Positions 48,475-59,689 of a stretch of DNA of 64,000 bases are shown piece after piece (within the stretch, counting starts at the first letter, position 1; each line of letters opens with the position of its first letter). The translations under genes and the position numbers were made by a program. The notes under the pieces are model-generated. The model did not search any database, was not told the origin of the DNA, and was given only the letters and a program-made list of their open reading frames with translations. Source of the stretch: Sequoia sempervirens (Eukaryota; Streptophyta; Pinopsida; Cupressales; Cupressaceae); the NCBI GenBank assembly GCA_007258455.2, contig VDFB02193867.1, forward strand, positions 564,694,591 through 564,758,590, read 5' to 3'.

Positions 48475-51362
48475 TTCTCCCACTTGACATTATACATTGC
48501 AATTATTCTACACAAGGAATCATTCTTATAAATCAAATATAGGACTCAAGGCCAACGACCTTCCTACACCAAGAACCAATACCTTTTCCAAGTCTTTGTA
48601 ACAATTTCTTCTGTCACTGAAACCTGCACCAATCTATTCATGAACATAAGCATCAAATTCAAATGATAACAAAAGACTTTGAGAGACTTCCACACTCACA
48701 CTAAATTGGAATAGCAACCATAGCAAGTTGCTAGATCATCCAAAACTGTCATAGGTAGAACTTCATGCTATCAACATAGCAACCCAAATCTACAAACAAG
48801 TCCCTGTATATCGACCATCCTACAAAATAAGATTCCAAGGTAACAACACACATAGACATGCAATAAAAAACCTCTAAAGTAACTCACTGTAGTAAAGTGT
48901 AGCCAATCCAAGAGAGGTGCCCCTCTCATACACAGCACATATACCTTCTGGAACTCCCACTACATAGGTAATGTCAAATCTAAAAATAAGATCACAACAT
49001 TAACGAGTCCTCCTATAGCACTTCACATAGAGGATGTGGCTAACTTCTCTATCATAGTGTCAAAGAAACATGCGGGTGATCCCACAATACTTGTTTACAA
49101 TTTTTGGCCAAATTGGACACTTAACTAATTTTTTCTAACTAAATATTCACTTTTGAGCACTTATAATGACTAAACCGTGTAGAATTTGGTGATGATGCAA
49201 ACTAGTGATTTGTGAAATTTTATCTGTAGATTCTAAATATATTTTTTTCAAAAATTTTGGAATCAGATTGTATTTCTTTTTCTATCTCCTTCGAAAACTA
49301 GTGTTTTTTAGTAAACACCATTTTTAAGGAGTGACGCTCACCGTATAACACATAACTTTTTTTCCATGAAGGATAAAATTCTATTTTTTCGAATTTAGAT
49401 TTTTAACTATGATATCTAGTGCTTCCAATTGGTTTTATAGTGTTTTATTGAGCATTTTTTCCTTAATCAAGTTTTGAAGTCAAACCAATTACAATTCAGA
49501 CATAGGCAGACTGTATAACACAAAAAAAATTGTATGTATTGAAATTCAATTTTTATTTTTTTGTTGGTTAAAAGACTTCAATATTTGGTGCACTCATATT
49601 TTTCTTTTTTTTTTGATAATTCTATTTTTACACATGTGTAGAACAAAGAGCTTGATTTTCAGTGAAAACCTACATTCACAAGAAATAAAAAATCAATATA
49701 ATAATTAAATTAAATTAATTTAAAATTATACTTTTTGGGAAGCTTATAATAATGACTACATACTTAAAAAAAAAAAATTAAATGAATTCATTTGATCCCC
49801 CAAAAGGTAAACCAAAAGTGGTTTTTTATCAGCATTTTGATAGGTGTAAAGGAGACTCTATTATAGGTATGGTTTAAAATTAACAGGGTTCTATCCAAGG
49901 GGGTTTGATCTAAGGTAGTTTGATCAAACCCTCTTCAATTGGAATGCTTTAAATGGAAATTTTTAAGGCTTAAATCATTATATTTTCTAAAAATATGTGA
50001 TTTCAACAAAAATCAGAATCTCCTAGAAATTATAAACCAGCTTTGTGGGATCACCCATACAATGATATGCAAAATACATCTCTCATAAAACAAGAACCTT
50101 CAAGAAGAATACTACCCCCACAAAGAGAGAACCTGCAAATCAAACTATGTTCTTATACCACACTAACATGTGCCAAACCGTGTAAAGTAAGATCTCCTTC
50201 AACACTCCCAAATTGAAAGGATATTAACATCTAACCATTCAACTTATAGTGAAACATGGCAGAAATTAGATGTAAACCTCTCATAGAAAGTAGATCAAAC
50301 TTAGCCAAACATTCCCACAACAAAAGGGAATATTCCCAAATCCCTTAACTATCTCCTGTACCTCTCCTACCCAAATCCTCAAAACTAACTCAAGTTCAAG
50401 ATTGCAAGGAGAACAATGGAAATACATTAAATCATGCATCTACTTCTCAAAAATGCATAAGAGAAGTAAAGATACATCTTAATAATGCATCTAATAATCA
50501 AGTGGGCAACACCTCTTAGATCATTTTACCTGCCAAGTAGACCAAAAGTGGGATACAAGATTGTCTTGTGCACACAATAGATAGCCTTCTCATCGGGTCT
50601 ATGATGGAATCATATCAATTTCCAGGTGTGGGCTTCTCAATCCTTTACTGTTGAAAAAGATATTCTTACAAGTAACCATTCCAACATATATCTCTTAACA
50701 TAAGAAATATCCGGCCTAACCCAAGTATCTCTAGTGTCTATGAGCACCCACTAATCAATCCATGCCGACTTCAAATGCAACCTTCATAATCATGAAGCTC
50801 CGAGCAAATGATTAATACTCAAAACTAAAAATGACTACATCCTCTCCAAAGGAAGAATAATAACACCTTTACCAAAGACTCTAAGGGTCCTTCATGAAAC
50901 AAGATGTTAAAACCTCTTCAAATCACATGAAGATAACCATATCCTACCAAAGCTATCCATGACATCATGATCACCATCTCCTAAATTAAGATCATCCATT
51001 CATGCAAAACCATGGGCTCAAAACCATGAGCTCAAAAACCATGGACCAATTCAACTAGCACAAAACCATGTGTTAAAGACCACTAAAGGTTAATCCACTA
51101 ACTCTAACCCAAGAAATAGTTTAACCCAACTGCCCTCCCCTTACCACCTGGGAGAACTCCTCTCTTACCAGGCCTTTCCTTTCAAGATTGAGCAAGCCAT
51201 ACCAGGTCTTACAGCCATTAGCCCAAATACATTGTAACATACTTCTTTTACAAATCTGCAATAACACAATAGTAAAATCTCCCACTACAACCAAAAAACC
51301 TTCAAAATTTTAAGAGAAAGATGCCCCAAACTCTACCCAACCATGTTAGCTCTGATACCAAA

Positions 51363-51766
51363 TGTTGAAAATGAAGGTGAAATTGTAGCTTAAAACTTGT
51401 AAAACTATTATACTGTAGATTTAATTAAGTGTTCTTTATCATAATTATTTATGTATGATTATATGTTTAGATCAATTTTACCAATTGTAGAAAGAGATAG
51501 AAGATTATAGAAGAATGAGACAAGGAGATAGAAGTGACATAGCATATACGTGGAAAAACCCTTTCGGGAAAAAATTTGACCAGAATCAATAGTACTTGTA
51601 TTATTTAACCTTAGAACAAGATTACAATAATACTGTATCAATCCTTGGTTGATATGCTTCCTTGCCTTCAACAATCCTTCTTCACAACCTACAATAAACT
51701 CTCATACACTTTTTGCAACACAAGTTATCCATGCATTCCATGTGACCAAGCATGAATCCACACATC
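51363..51766 (-). repeat. 5' LTR fragment of the non-autonomous element
   Basis: Matches the first 0.4 kb (plus-strand coordinates) of the left LTR, then homology stops at about 51766. In element terms the U3 part with the promoter is missing. Confidence 0.8.
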
Positions 51767-51848
51767 CCATGGGGTGAAGCCACATAAGTGGTTTACAATT
51801 TGATGGAGGAAGGAAAATTGATTTTTGTGTGGTTGCACTAATTCAAGG

Positions 51849-51970
51849 GGTTCGCTCAAACTTGTAGTTTCAAGCGAACCCTTTAAAGCCTTCACTCAAA
51901 CCCATTAAAGGTCAACGTTTAAATAATATTTTAATGGGTTCGAGCAAATGGGGGTTCACTCGAACCCATT
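51849..51970. repeat. Two adjacent GGGTTCG hairpins
   Basis: First hairpin: GGGTTCGCT at about 51853 and its complement AGCGAACCC at about 51881. Second: a perfect 12-bp stem AATGGGTTCGAG (51933-51944) with CTCGAACCCATT (51959-51970) and a 14-nt loop. Both are built on the same GGGTTCG(C/A) core. Confidence 0.75.
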
Positions 51971-52408
51971 GAAATAGGGATTTTTAAAGAATGTCACTGT
52001 CTAACCGACAATCATTTTTGTCTACGGCGAACGAATAGAGCATGTGAAGCATGATGAATGGAAAACTCTTGGGCTAATGGGCTTCAACACACCACCTTCA
52101 AGCGAGCCACAATGCATCACCTTCGACCTCCATAGTGTACAAGTTAGTAAATTTTGCTTCCCCATATCATACATGGTTGCAATTTGTTGATTGAATTGCA
52201 TTTTTTTGAAAGTTTCTAAACCCTAAATGATAAAACAAATCCATTTTTTGTGTATCATTTAATCATAGCATTCCATGAGACCAAATTTTTCTTGTGTGTA
52301 TCCTTTAAAATGATAGCATTCCATGAGACCAAAGATCCCAAACATTTGATATTTAATTTGATATACCCTATTCCAAAGCTCCCATTTTGGCACAGGCAAG
52401 GTGAAGGT

Positions 52409-52640
52409 TGTGGAATTTGGCTTTACAACTACCAATTGCATTTGCTTGAAAGTTTCTAATGAATTTTCAACAAACCCATTTACTGTGGAATTTGGCTTTA
52501 TAGTTGCCAATTGCATTTGCTTGAAAGTTTATAAAGCCTTTTTAACAAACCCATTTGCTGTGGAATTTGGCTTTACAGTTGCCAATTGCATTTGCTTGAA
52601 AGTTTCTAAAGCCTTTTCAACAAACCCATTTGTTGCATAT
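52409..52640 (+). repeat. Tandem repeat, three 75-bp units, open in frame
   Basis: Units start at 52409, 52484 and 52559. Because 75 is a multiple of three, one frame (52401-52781) reads through, giving a 25-residue repeat with core VEFGF(T/I)(T/V)(T/A)NCICLKV and end STNPF. A weaker unit lies at about 52175-52250. The surrounding 52268-52700 also repeats CATTCCATGAGACCAAA about four times. Whether it is translated is unknown. No start context, domain or neighbour supports a gene. Confidence 0.8.
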
Positions 52641-52789
52641 GTTAGAATCATGGCATTCCATAAGACCCCATTTTGTGAATATCTTGTAATTGGTCATTCC
52701 ATGAGAACAAATTTCTTGATGGCCCCTCATACACAATCAAATACCGCTCAAAAAGAAATCAAGTTTTATTCAATTCATTAAATATTATT

Positions 52790-55052
52790 CAAAAGAATAT
52801 TATTTATTAGAAAAAAAATTAACTTGCAATAGTAATATTAAACAATATCCTACTTTGAGTACTTAACATTTTTGTATGATGCTAATCTTAAATCTTAGCA
52901 TATAACTTTTCAATATAAAAATATAAACCTGAAAAATCCCTACCATGTACTTGGTGGTTCTTAGCATTACTTTCCCATAGCTAGTAAAGGTGGTCATAAG
53001 GAACTCCATCCTAAACTCAACACAAAATTGGGTACACATTTAGAATAAGTAAACCACTCATACATGATAATATTTTTTTGTACCATCAAATAAACTAATG
53101 GATTAAGTTGGCATCATTATTAAATACATGTTAGTAGGTTTCCTTATCTCATTCATAGCCATGTCATGGCCAATTTCTTTGTGTCCTTATTTCAAGAATA
53201 GACCTCACTAGATCTTCCTACACCCTCCTATACCTTTCAATGAACCAAGACATAGGGTTATAATGTCTAGCACATAACTCCAATTATTATTTTTTAGATA
53301 AGATTAGGAGAGTTCTCACACATTCACATTAGATAAACCCTAATAATGGTGACTGTAAAAGTTCATCTAAGATTCTAGAGTATATTTGAGGAACCAAACA
53401 CACAAACCTCAAAGTAGATAATATTTGATGATAATTGGTTGGCTTTCATTAGCTAAAACCTATATAGTACAGATGTTTAAGGATGTGCTTTTAGAAATTT
53501 ACCAAGTGAGATCATTCTCCTTTGATCAAACCGCTCTTCCAATTTGAATTTTTTAAGATAATAATTAAAGGCACACCAAATAATCATATAAAATCCATAA
53601 TTAACTTAGATGTTAAGATCATGTTGATGATATACTTATATGATTATACAATGTATAAAATAACTCTCAAACTATATCTTAGATTATAAATCATCACAAT
53701 GTTCAATAAAATTTATCATTTATATATTACTCAAATATATAATCAACATAATTGAAAGTCAATAAAATAAAATAACATTTAACAAACAAGAAGTTGACTT
53801 AAATCTAATTTAAATTTTGAAAGACTAGTTTTATTAGAAGACTCCTTTAGAATTGTTGCCATATAGCTAAGGGCCATCCATGTGGGTTGTCATATTATGA
53901 TCTAGTGAGATATTGTCTAATCCTAAGATTTCATTTTCAATTTAAAAACAAAGCTAATATTTGAGGCTTCAACCAAGAATAATTAGCTCATCTCTTGGGA
54001 TTTGATATAATCTTCTCCATCTTGTTCAACTTCCAAGCAATTTCCTACTCCCATTAGATTCCTTTCAAGAAAAAAAAATGAGAAGACTTTTAATATATTT
54101 TGGTACATGTTTTGGTGGGGGTTATTTTTTATATTAAAAAGGTCATATAGCTACATATGTCCCAATGTGAAATTGTAGTGTTTGTCTTAGAGTTAGGTTA
54201 CTTAAATTATTCTTATATTAATAATTAAATTACTTTCTTTATTTACTTAAAACCTATAATTTAATGTTATGTTATCAGTGTTTAAGGATTTTGAATGGTT
54301 ATTGGTTTTGGAGTCTTAGTTTTAAATAAATTAATTAATTAGATTTACTATCATATTTAGAAGTTGTGTTTTATTATTATATATTTTTTAACATATATAA
54401 AATGTATGGTTGGATTAGTGAGATGTTTATAGCAAGTATACAATATGAAGTCAAACTTTATTAGATTGATTCTTAATAAATTAGGAATAATGATTAAATT
54501 TATAGTTTTATACAATCTATAAGTATAAATAGTTTGATGGTAGAAACTTTATACTTATAAAAATATGATAAATGTGTTATAAATTTTTGATGTGCTTGGC
54601 TATATAATTGAAATGATTCAATCATAATGTAATGATAAAATTTCAGTACATCAAAGAAATATTTCTGATACATCAAGCTACCATTCTACATAACTCTCAT
54701 GGAAATAAGAATATTATTCTATTTTAACTAAATATTGTGTGTACTCTATCTTGACTTACTAATTAATTTTGAATTATATACTTATAATTTAAAATAAAAG
54801 CATCTGTTGTAACATATAATAGATAGGTTAATTAATGAAAAAAAATATGTTTTTATATTAAGAAAAATTTACAAATATGGAACTCATATGAGAAATTGAC
54901 TAAGACAACTCTATGTGAGAATTGAGATGAGAATAGTATATACCTTCTTTCAAGAATTAACATTAGATTAATACTTGGCTCATATTGTATAATCACACTA
55001 GAAACCAACAATGGAAGATTGAGAGTCTCAACTAAGAATTCCACCTTATAAA
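52790..55052. other. AT-rich stretch without a recognisable gene
   Basis: Very AT-rich, with no ORF of note and no recognised element. Confidence 0.5.
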
Positions 55053-56210
55053 TGTTGAATGTTGTGGTTGTCATTGATGTCAATACTATTAGCATTAATT
55101 CATTAGAAGTTGTATATGTCGAGGATATTGAGAAAATTGTAATGAGATGAGTTGTAGGTTGTCAGTGGTGAAGTGAAGTTCAATATGTTGGTAAGTTTTG
55201 TATGTTGATGATTAAAGGTTGTGGACTAAAGGGTTTGTTGCTGAGTGTATCTAGTTTATCCATGTCAAGTTTTAGAGATCCGTGTGAATATTTGATTGAG
55301 TTATGAAGATTTACATTCTAACAGTTTTTATGTTGCTTCAGTTTGTGTTCCTAATTGAAGATGATGTGATTTCAATTAGTTCAATTGTTGTGGATGCTTC
55401 TCTAGTGATTCATGGTGTTTTTGGATGCTTCTAGATCATGCTCTATCTTTGTTGCACATCTGCATTGATCGTTGTGCTCGTGGTTGGCAATTTTCTCTTG
55501 CATGTTCATGTTTTTCTTGTTCTTGGGTGACATGGTGTTTGTATCGTGTTGTGGATCTTCGAGGAGTAATTAATTGAAGTGTTTTCATGTTGGAGATGTT
55601 GATTTGGGTCTTCACTAAGTTGTGGTTGACCTTGGTTGATTTGCATTAATAATCTTTAGTATTTTGGGCTGATAGTTTATATTTATTTTATTATTTTGTC
55701 CAAGCAAACATGTAGGGATGAAATCTTATGTTGAAGAAATAGAAGAGTGATTGTTTATTCGAATTGAGGTGTGCTTCTATGTGTATGTGCGTGAATATTG
55801 ATCTAAATCATTTGAACGTAGAGCAGAGTGTAAAGAAGAGTGAAGAAGAGTGAAGAATTGTTCATGTGCTTAACCGAAACTATGATCAAGCATTAGCAGA
55901 TGCTAATTTGTCAATTCAAATCCCTGCGGATGTAATCTGATTCCTTCTGTAAGACAGTGTGTATTCCTCTAGGTAGTTAGCCTTGTTGTAATTAAGCAGT
56001 GAGCTCTAGGCAGTGTGCCTAATTGCATGTGCATTCCCCTTATTTCATTCTTTATACTTTTAACAGGGTATAATCTTGTGGACTAACCTCCACCATGGTT
56101 TTTACCCTAACAGGGTTTCCACAAAAAAAATCTTGGTGTTATATTTGTTTTTGATGTGTTGACGATTTATGCTTTCATGGTTAATAATCAGATCTGAGAA
56201 TAAGGTTACA
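55053..56210 (+). repeat. Probable Copia-type solo LTR remnant
   Basis: Begins TGTTGAATGTTGTGGTTG, a common opening of plant Copia LTRs. It contains GGTTTTTACCCTAACAGGGT (56096-56115) followed by TTCCAC, a segment frequent near the 3' part of such LTRs, and may end at GGTTACA (56210). I see no second LTR, purine tract, internal region or target duplication. It abuts the CACTA-like terminus. Confidence 0.5.
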
Positions 56211-56440
56211 CTACTGAATTTGACACCATTTTTGACAGATGTTCGTCATTCATTCGACAAATCTTTGTTGAAAAAGTGACGAAATGACAAAAATATTTTC
56301 ATCATTGTTTTTTAGTCACAAGGCCAATGATGAATTAAACGTCAAAATAATGGTGCAGATTCATCGGTCGTCGGCATCATAAAATGGCTTGGATGTTCGT
56401 CAGAATATTGACAAAAACTTTGTGTATCCACCGACGAATT

Positions 56441-56715
56441 ACACCAGAAGTTCGTCACCATTTCGACGAAATGGGCAAGGAGTAGCATCTAAACAACACC
56501 AGAAGTTCGTTGCCATTTTAACGAAATGGGCAAGGAGTAGCTTCAAAACAACACCAGAAGTTTTTCGCCATTTTGATGAAATGGGAAAGGAGTAGCGTCG
56601 AAACAACACCAAAAATTTGTCGCTATTTCGACAAAATGGGCAAGGAGGAGTGTCGAAAGAACACCAAAAGTTTGTCAAAATTGTGACGAAATCGGCAAGA
56701 AGTTACGACGAAGCC
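56441..56715. repeat. Five 55-bp tandem repeats with internal hairpin
   Basis: Units begin with ACACCA at 56441, 56496, 56551, 56606 and 56661, exactly 55 bp apart. The consensus includes AGAAGTTCGTC, then the inverted repeat CCATTTCGACGAAATGG, then GCAAGGAGTAGC. Subterminal arrays of this kind bind transposase in CACTA elements. That role is inferred here. Confidence 0.9.
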
Positions 56716-57500
56716 TTCGTCGCAACTATAGCAACTTCGTTGGACCTTTCCGGTGATTCGTCAGTGGTTTTCGTAAAAATTGCGACGAAACAATGCAATT
56801 TTTTTTTTTTAAAGTATTCATTGAAATGTACCATCACGAAGACTGATGGCTGATTCAAGGTATAAAGAATCATTTTTCTACCACCATAGTGGAAAGTTAG
56901 CACTTTCTTTCATCTTTGCATATTGGTTTGATGCTTCAAACAATGCATTTCTTATATTGAAAAGTGCATTACCTTATTGAGCTTCTCTTTGTTTTGAGAA
57001 TAGTTTAATATTCTCTACTTAACAGGGCCAACCACGTGATGGTGGAAGCTGATTTGGCCCCTCCCCCCCTCACATCACTCTCAATTCCCCATACCCAATC
57101 ATATAACATTAATCATTCATTCATCCATTAATAACATATAACATTCATTCATTAACATATAACATTCATTAATTAACATATTCGCATTCATTCATTAACA
57201 TATAATATTCATTCTTTTAGTTTTTACATATTTATCAAAAATATGGTTGTCATGATATGATTACAATCACTTTTTTTTGGTTTCTTTTTTAAAGATACAT
57301 AAAGCTTAAGTGGAGTATCATTTTCTAAATCAATATTTGTCCCCCCTTTAGTTGTTCTTCCCTCTACTTGTGATCTTAATGTAAGCCTAGTCATCTGCTC
57401 ATGACGTGGATGCCGCTGCAAGGGGGGGTCGACTACAATAAGAAAGAAATGTTAAACTGATATGTTTTATTATTATTGTTACACTTATTTCATTAATTAA
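56716..57500. other. Spacer with short ATTCATTAACATATAAC repeats
   Basis: No gene is recognised. Bases 57110-57215 are an irregular tandem of ATTCATTAACATATAAC-like units. Confidence 0.55.
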
Positions 57501-57504
57501 AAGA

Positions 57505-57960
57505 ACATTAGAGTGGTTCTCTTTACCTGATGGGTCCACATCATGTTCCTAAACTTTTGTTATAGTGCTCAACATGTTGAACACCCTCTAAATCCTGATC
57601 TGTAGTTGAAACATGAAAGGTTACATTAATTAATACACCAATTGAAATTAAATATGTTTAAGAGAACATGAGAGTGGTCCTCTTTACCTGATGGTTCCAC
57701 ATCATGTTCCTGATCTTCTCTAGTCTGATCATGCTCAACACATTGATCACGCTCTACATGCTCTAAAGTTGAAACACAAAAGGTTACATTAATTAATACA
57801 CCAATTGCAATTAAATATGTTTAAAAGAACTTTAGAGTGGTCCTCTTTACCTGATGGGGCCACATCATGTTGATCTTCTCTAGCCTGATCATGCTAAACA
57901 TGTTGATCACTCTCTACATGCTCTAAAGTACCAGGATGCACACCATGATCTTCATCTGCA
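57505..57960 (-). repeat. Triplicated exon-intron module
   Basis: Three copies, each about 130-175 bp, start near 57505, 57656 and 57831. Each holds a short coding-like piece (plus strand CTCTTTACCTGATGGG and CACATCATGTT, then CATGCTC...GATCA) and a short AT-rich intron-like part (GGTTACATTAATTAATACACC). On the minus strand each has an in-phase donor CAG|GTAAAGAG, so they look like duplicated small exons of the CACTA protein gene. Confidence 0.65.
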
Positions 57961-58129
57961 CGTTGTGCTCCACCCTCACTAGGTTGTATTCCAATGTCAT
58001 GTGCAGTATTATCATTGCTTGAATGTTTAAAACAAATAGGCATGTAATTACTTTATGGTGGAAATTAATATTGAATAGATTGCACAAGTATTCAATTTTA
58101 AATAAACTTTATTGAGTTTATTTACCTGT

Positions 58130-58265
58130 GTGTCGGATGTAGTGGAAGGTTGTGTTTTCCCAGTCAAGATTCTTAGGCGTTCAGCCACGGCTCCATAGCC
58201 TTGCTGGAAGGCAATATTCAGGTCATCTTCTGTGGGAACTCTGTTGAATTGAGAGCCCTAAATTT
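58130..58265 (-). pseudogene. En/Spm-like protein, exon fragment
   Basis: Encodes GSQFNRVPTEDDLNIAFQQG, then YGAVAERLRILTGKTQPSTT. A short acidic/helical piece downstream of the SSGGYMKLAIRI exon, on the same strand. The combination resembles the tail of plant Ptta/En/Spm transposon proteins. Confidence 0.5.
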
Positions 58266-58384
58266 TTGCATAAGATCATGAATTTTTCTTCTATGGTGTG
58301 ATAAAACCAAAATTGTTTTCAATTTATTATTTGGATACTATATTTCATTTATTGATACTTACAATTCGTATGGCTAATTTCATA

Positions 58385-58459
58385 TAACCACCAGAGCTAA
58401 GTTTGTGTTGCCCGTGTTTTTCTAGTCTTTCCTTTGTTGCCTTCGATGTGTCGGGCAGC
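58385..58459 (-). pseudogene. En/Spm-like protein, exon fragment
   Basis: Encodes LPDTSKATKERLEKHGQHKL, then SSGGYMKLAIRI, with a GTAAGT-type donor after it. The lysine-rich H-x-L-(S/G)-S-G-G-Y pattern is like the conserved region of plant En/Spm transposase-related (Transposase_24-type) proteins. Confidence 0.5.
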
Positions 58460-58541
58460 CTATGAAAAGTTTGAAATACGTTAGATTATGTAAAAAAAAG
58501 AGTAATCAGTATATAATTACATTATTGATAGTATCACATAC

Positions 58542-58878
58542 CTTCCTTGGCCCGGTGGTGTCTTTCCTTTTTTCTTTTCATCCTTCTCCTTTCCATCTGA
58601 CACTAGGTCCTTCCACTCCCTCTCTAGAATCATGGGGGGATGCTCGTACTTTTTGTTCTCTAAATGTGACCTATATTGGTCCCTTGCATACTTTATATAG
58701 GTACCAGCTTTCTGAAGGGCCTTGGTTCGGTTGAATGTTTAATCACCGAATAACACAACTAAATGGTTAATGAGCTCATCTTTTAAATATTGTTTTTGGG
58801 CATTCCACTATGTACGTATGGTGGGCCCGAAGAGCTCCAATGTAATATCACTTAGATGTTTATAAAAATCATCATTTC
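58542..58878 (-). pseudogene. En/Spm-like protein, main exon with two stops
   Basis: An exon bounded by a TTTTGCAG acceptor and a GTATGT donor. It encodes LELFGPTIRT, then WNAQKQYLKDELINHLVV, then AGTYIKYARDQYRSHLENKK, then YEHPPMILEREWKDLV and KGKTPPGQGR. In-frame TAG (58808-58810) and TAA (58739-58741) break it. The K-Y-x-R-x-Q-Y...P-P-M-I...E-W-K-x-L-V order fits the N-terminal domain of plant En/Spm transposase-related proteins. It is not functional here. Confidence 0.6.
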
Positions 58879-58941
58879 CTGCAAAATGATCATGGGATCA
58901 ATAGTCTAAAAAGAACGATCAATAATTAAATTTCAATTGGA

Positions 58942-59352
58942 TTATATATAATAATAATTAAAACATTTTAAAGTACTTGGGACCTTCTCTATCTTTATGG
59001 GAACGAAATCCTCGGTCACCACAAGTGTGACCAGCAATGTTCCCGTACTAGTAACATGGGAAGATCTAGGAAATGCTGCTAAAACATCACCAGTACTAGT
59101 AGCCTCTGCATCCCCAGGTACATGTCCTGATGCATGTTCTAGTATGTGTTTTCTGCCAGAGGGTGTCTTAATGGATGCATGCATGGTATGTGTTGCCGAC
59201 ATTTCAGACGACAATATAGGCATGGATGATGGGGTCAGATGATGTGATGTATGCATAGGAAGATCAAGATGGACACTTGTACCAACCCTTACTCCTCGGC
59301 AGCACTTTCAGTACCTTGATCATGGCCAGGAGCATCATGAGGAGGCAAATAA
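58942..59352 (-). pseudogene. Linker exon(s) of the same gene
   Basis: Low-complexity His/Ser/Thr-rich frame 59256-58942 (contains HTSHHLTPSSMPILSSEM) and a short piece before it (GYLPPHDAPGHDQGTESAAE, 59352-59280). There is no domain. It is placed in this gene only by strand and position between the other exons. Confidence 0.35.
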
Positions 59353-59452
59353 CCCTATAAAAACAACACATATTTTAGTTCATGACATAAAAGAGTACAA
59401 AATATAAAACCATGAATGAACTTATGTTATAATTAAAGACCTCATGACAGCT

Positions 59453-59610
59453 TACTTGCAAGTTTTGTAATCTCTCAGTCAATATTTTAACCCTCTCTCT
59501 TATCTCATCTGTTTGAGGCACTATGAACATCAACTTAACCATTTCTTGATTGCATTTTTTTTGGATCTTCTTTATCGTATCGAGAGGGTTTGCTGAATAA
59601 GCGATGTCAT
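59453..59610 (-). pseudogene. Coiled-coil exon of the same gene
   Basis: Encodes SANPLDTIKKIQKKCNQEM, then VKLMFIVPQTDEIRERVKIL and TERLQNLQ, with a heptad pattern that predicts a coiled coil, and a GTAAGC donor at its end. It lies between the SET ORF and the En/Spm exons on the same strand. Confidence 0.45.
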
Positions 59611-59689
59611 TACCGAAATGAAACCAATAGACTTACGAAAAAAATATAAGAATAAAATGGTATATTGGAGTCATTAATTGGAGGTTGGG

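Larger units (their letters stand above)
47163..51766 (-). mobile_element. Non-autonomous LTR retrotransposon with truncated 5' LTR
   Basis: A left LTR (47163-48474, 1312 bp) and a right LTR fragment (51363-51766) align closely. The primer site TGGTATCAGAGC is on the minus strand at 51349-51360, and the purine tract (AAGTGGGAGAA) is at 48475-48485, so the element runs on the minus strand. In that orientation the LTR starts TGTTGGGAATAGG and ends TTCAACA. The 2.9-kb interior has no gag or pol sequence. The 5' LTR lacks its first 0.9 kb. It would depend on another element's enzymes. The right LTR ends abruptly, so no target duplication can be checked. Confidence 0.82.

Noticed and set aside
56441..56715. 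CRISPR-like array
   Set aside because: The units are contiguous and similar over all 55 bp with no unique spacers, and the DNA is plant nuclear.
58997..59242. Plus-strand 81-codon ORF
   Set aside because: It is the shadow of the minus-strand linker exon of the En/Spm-like gene.
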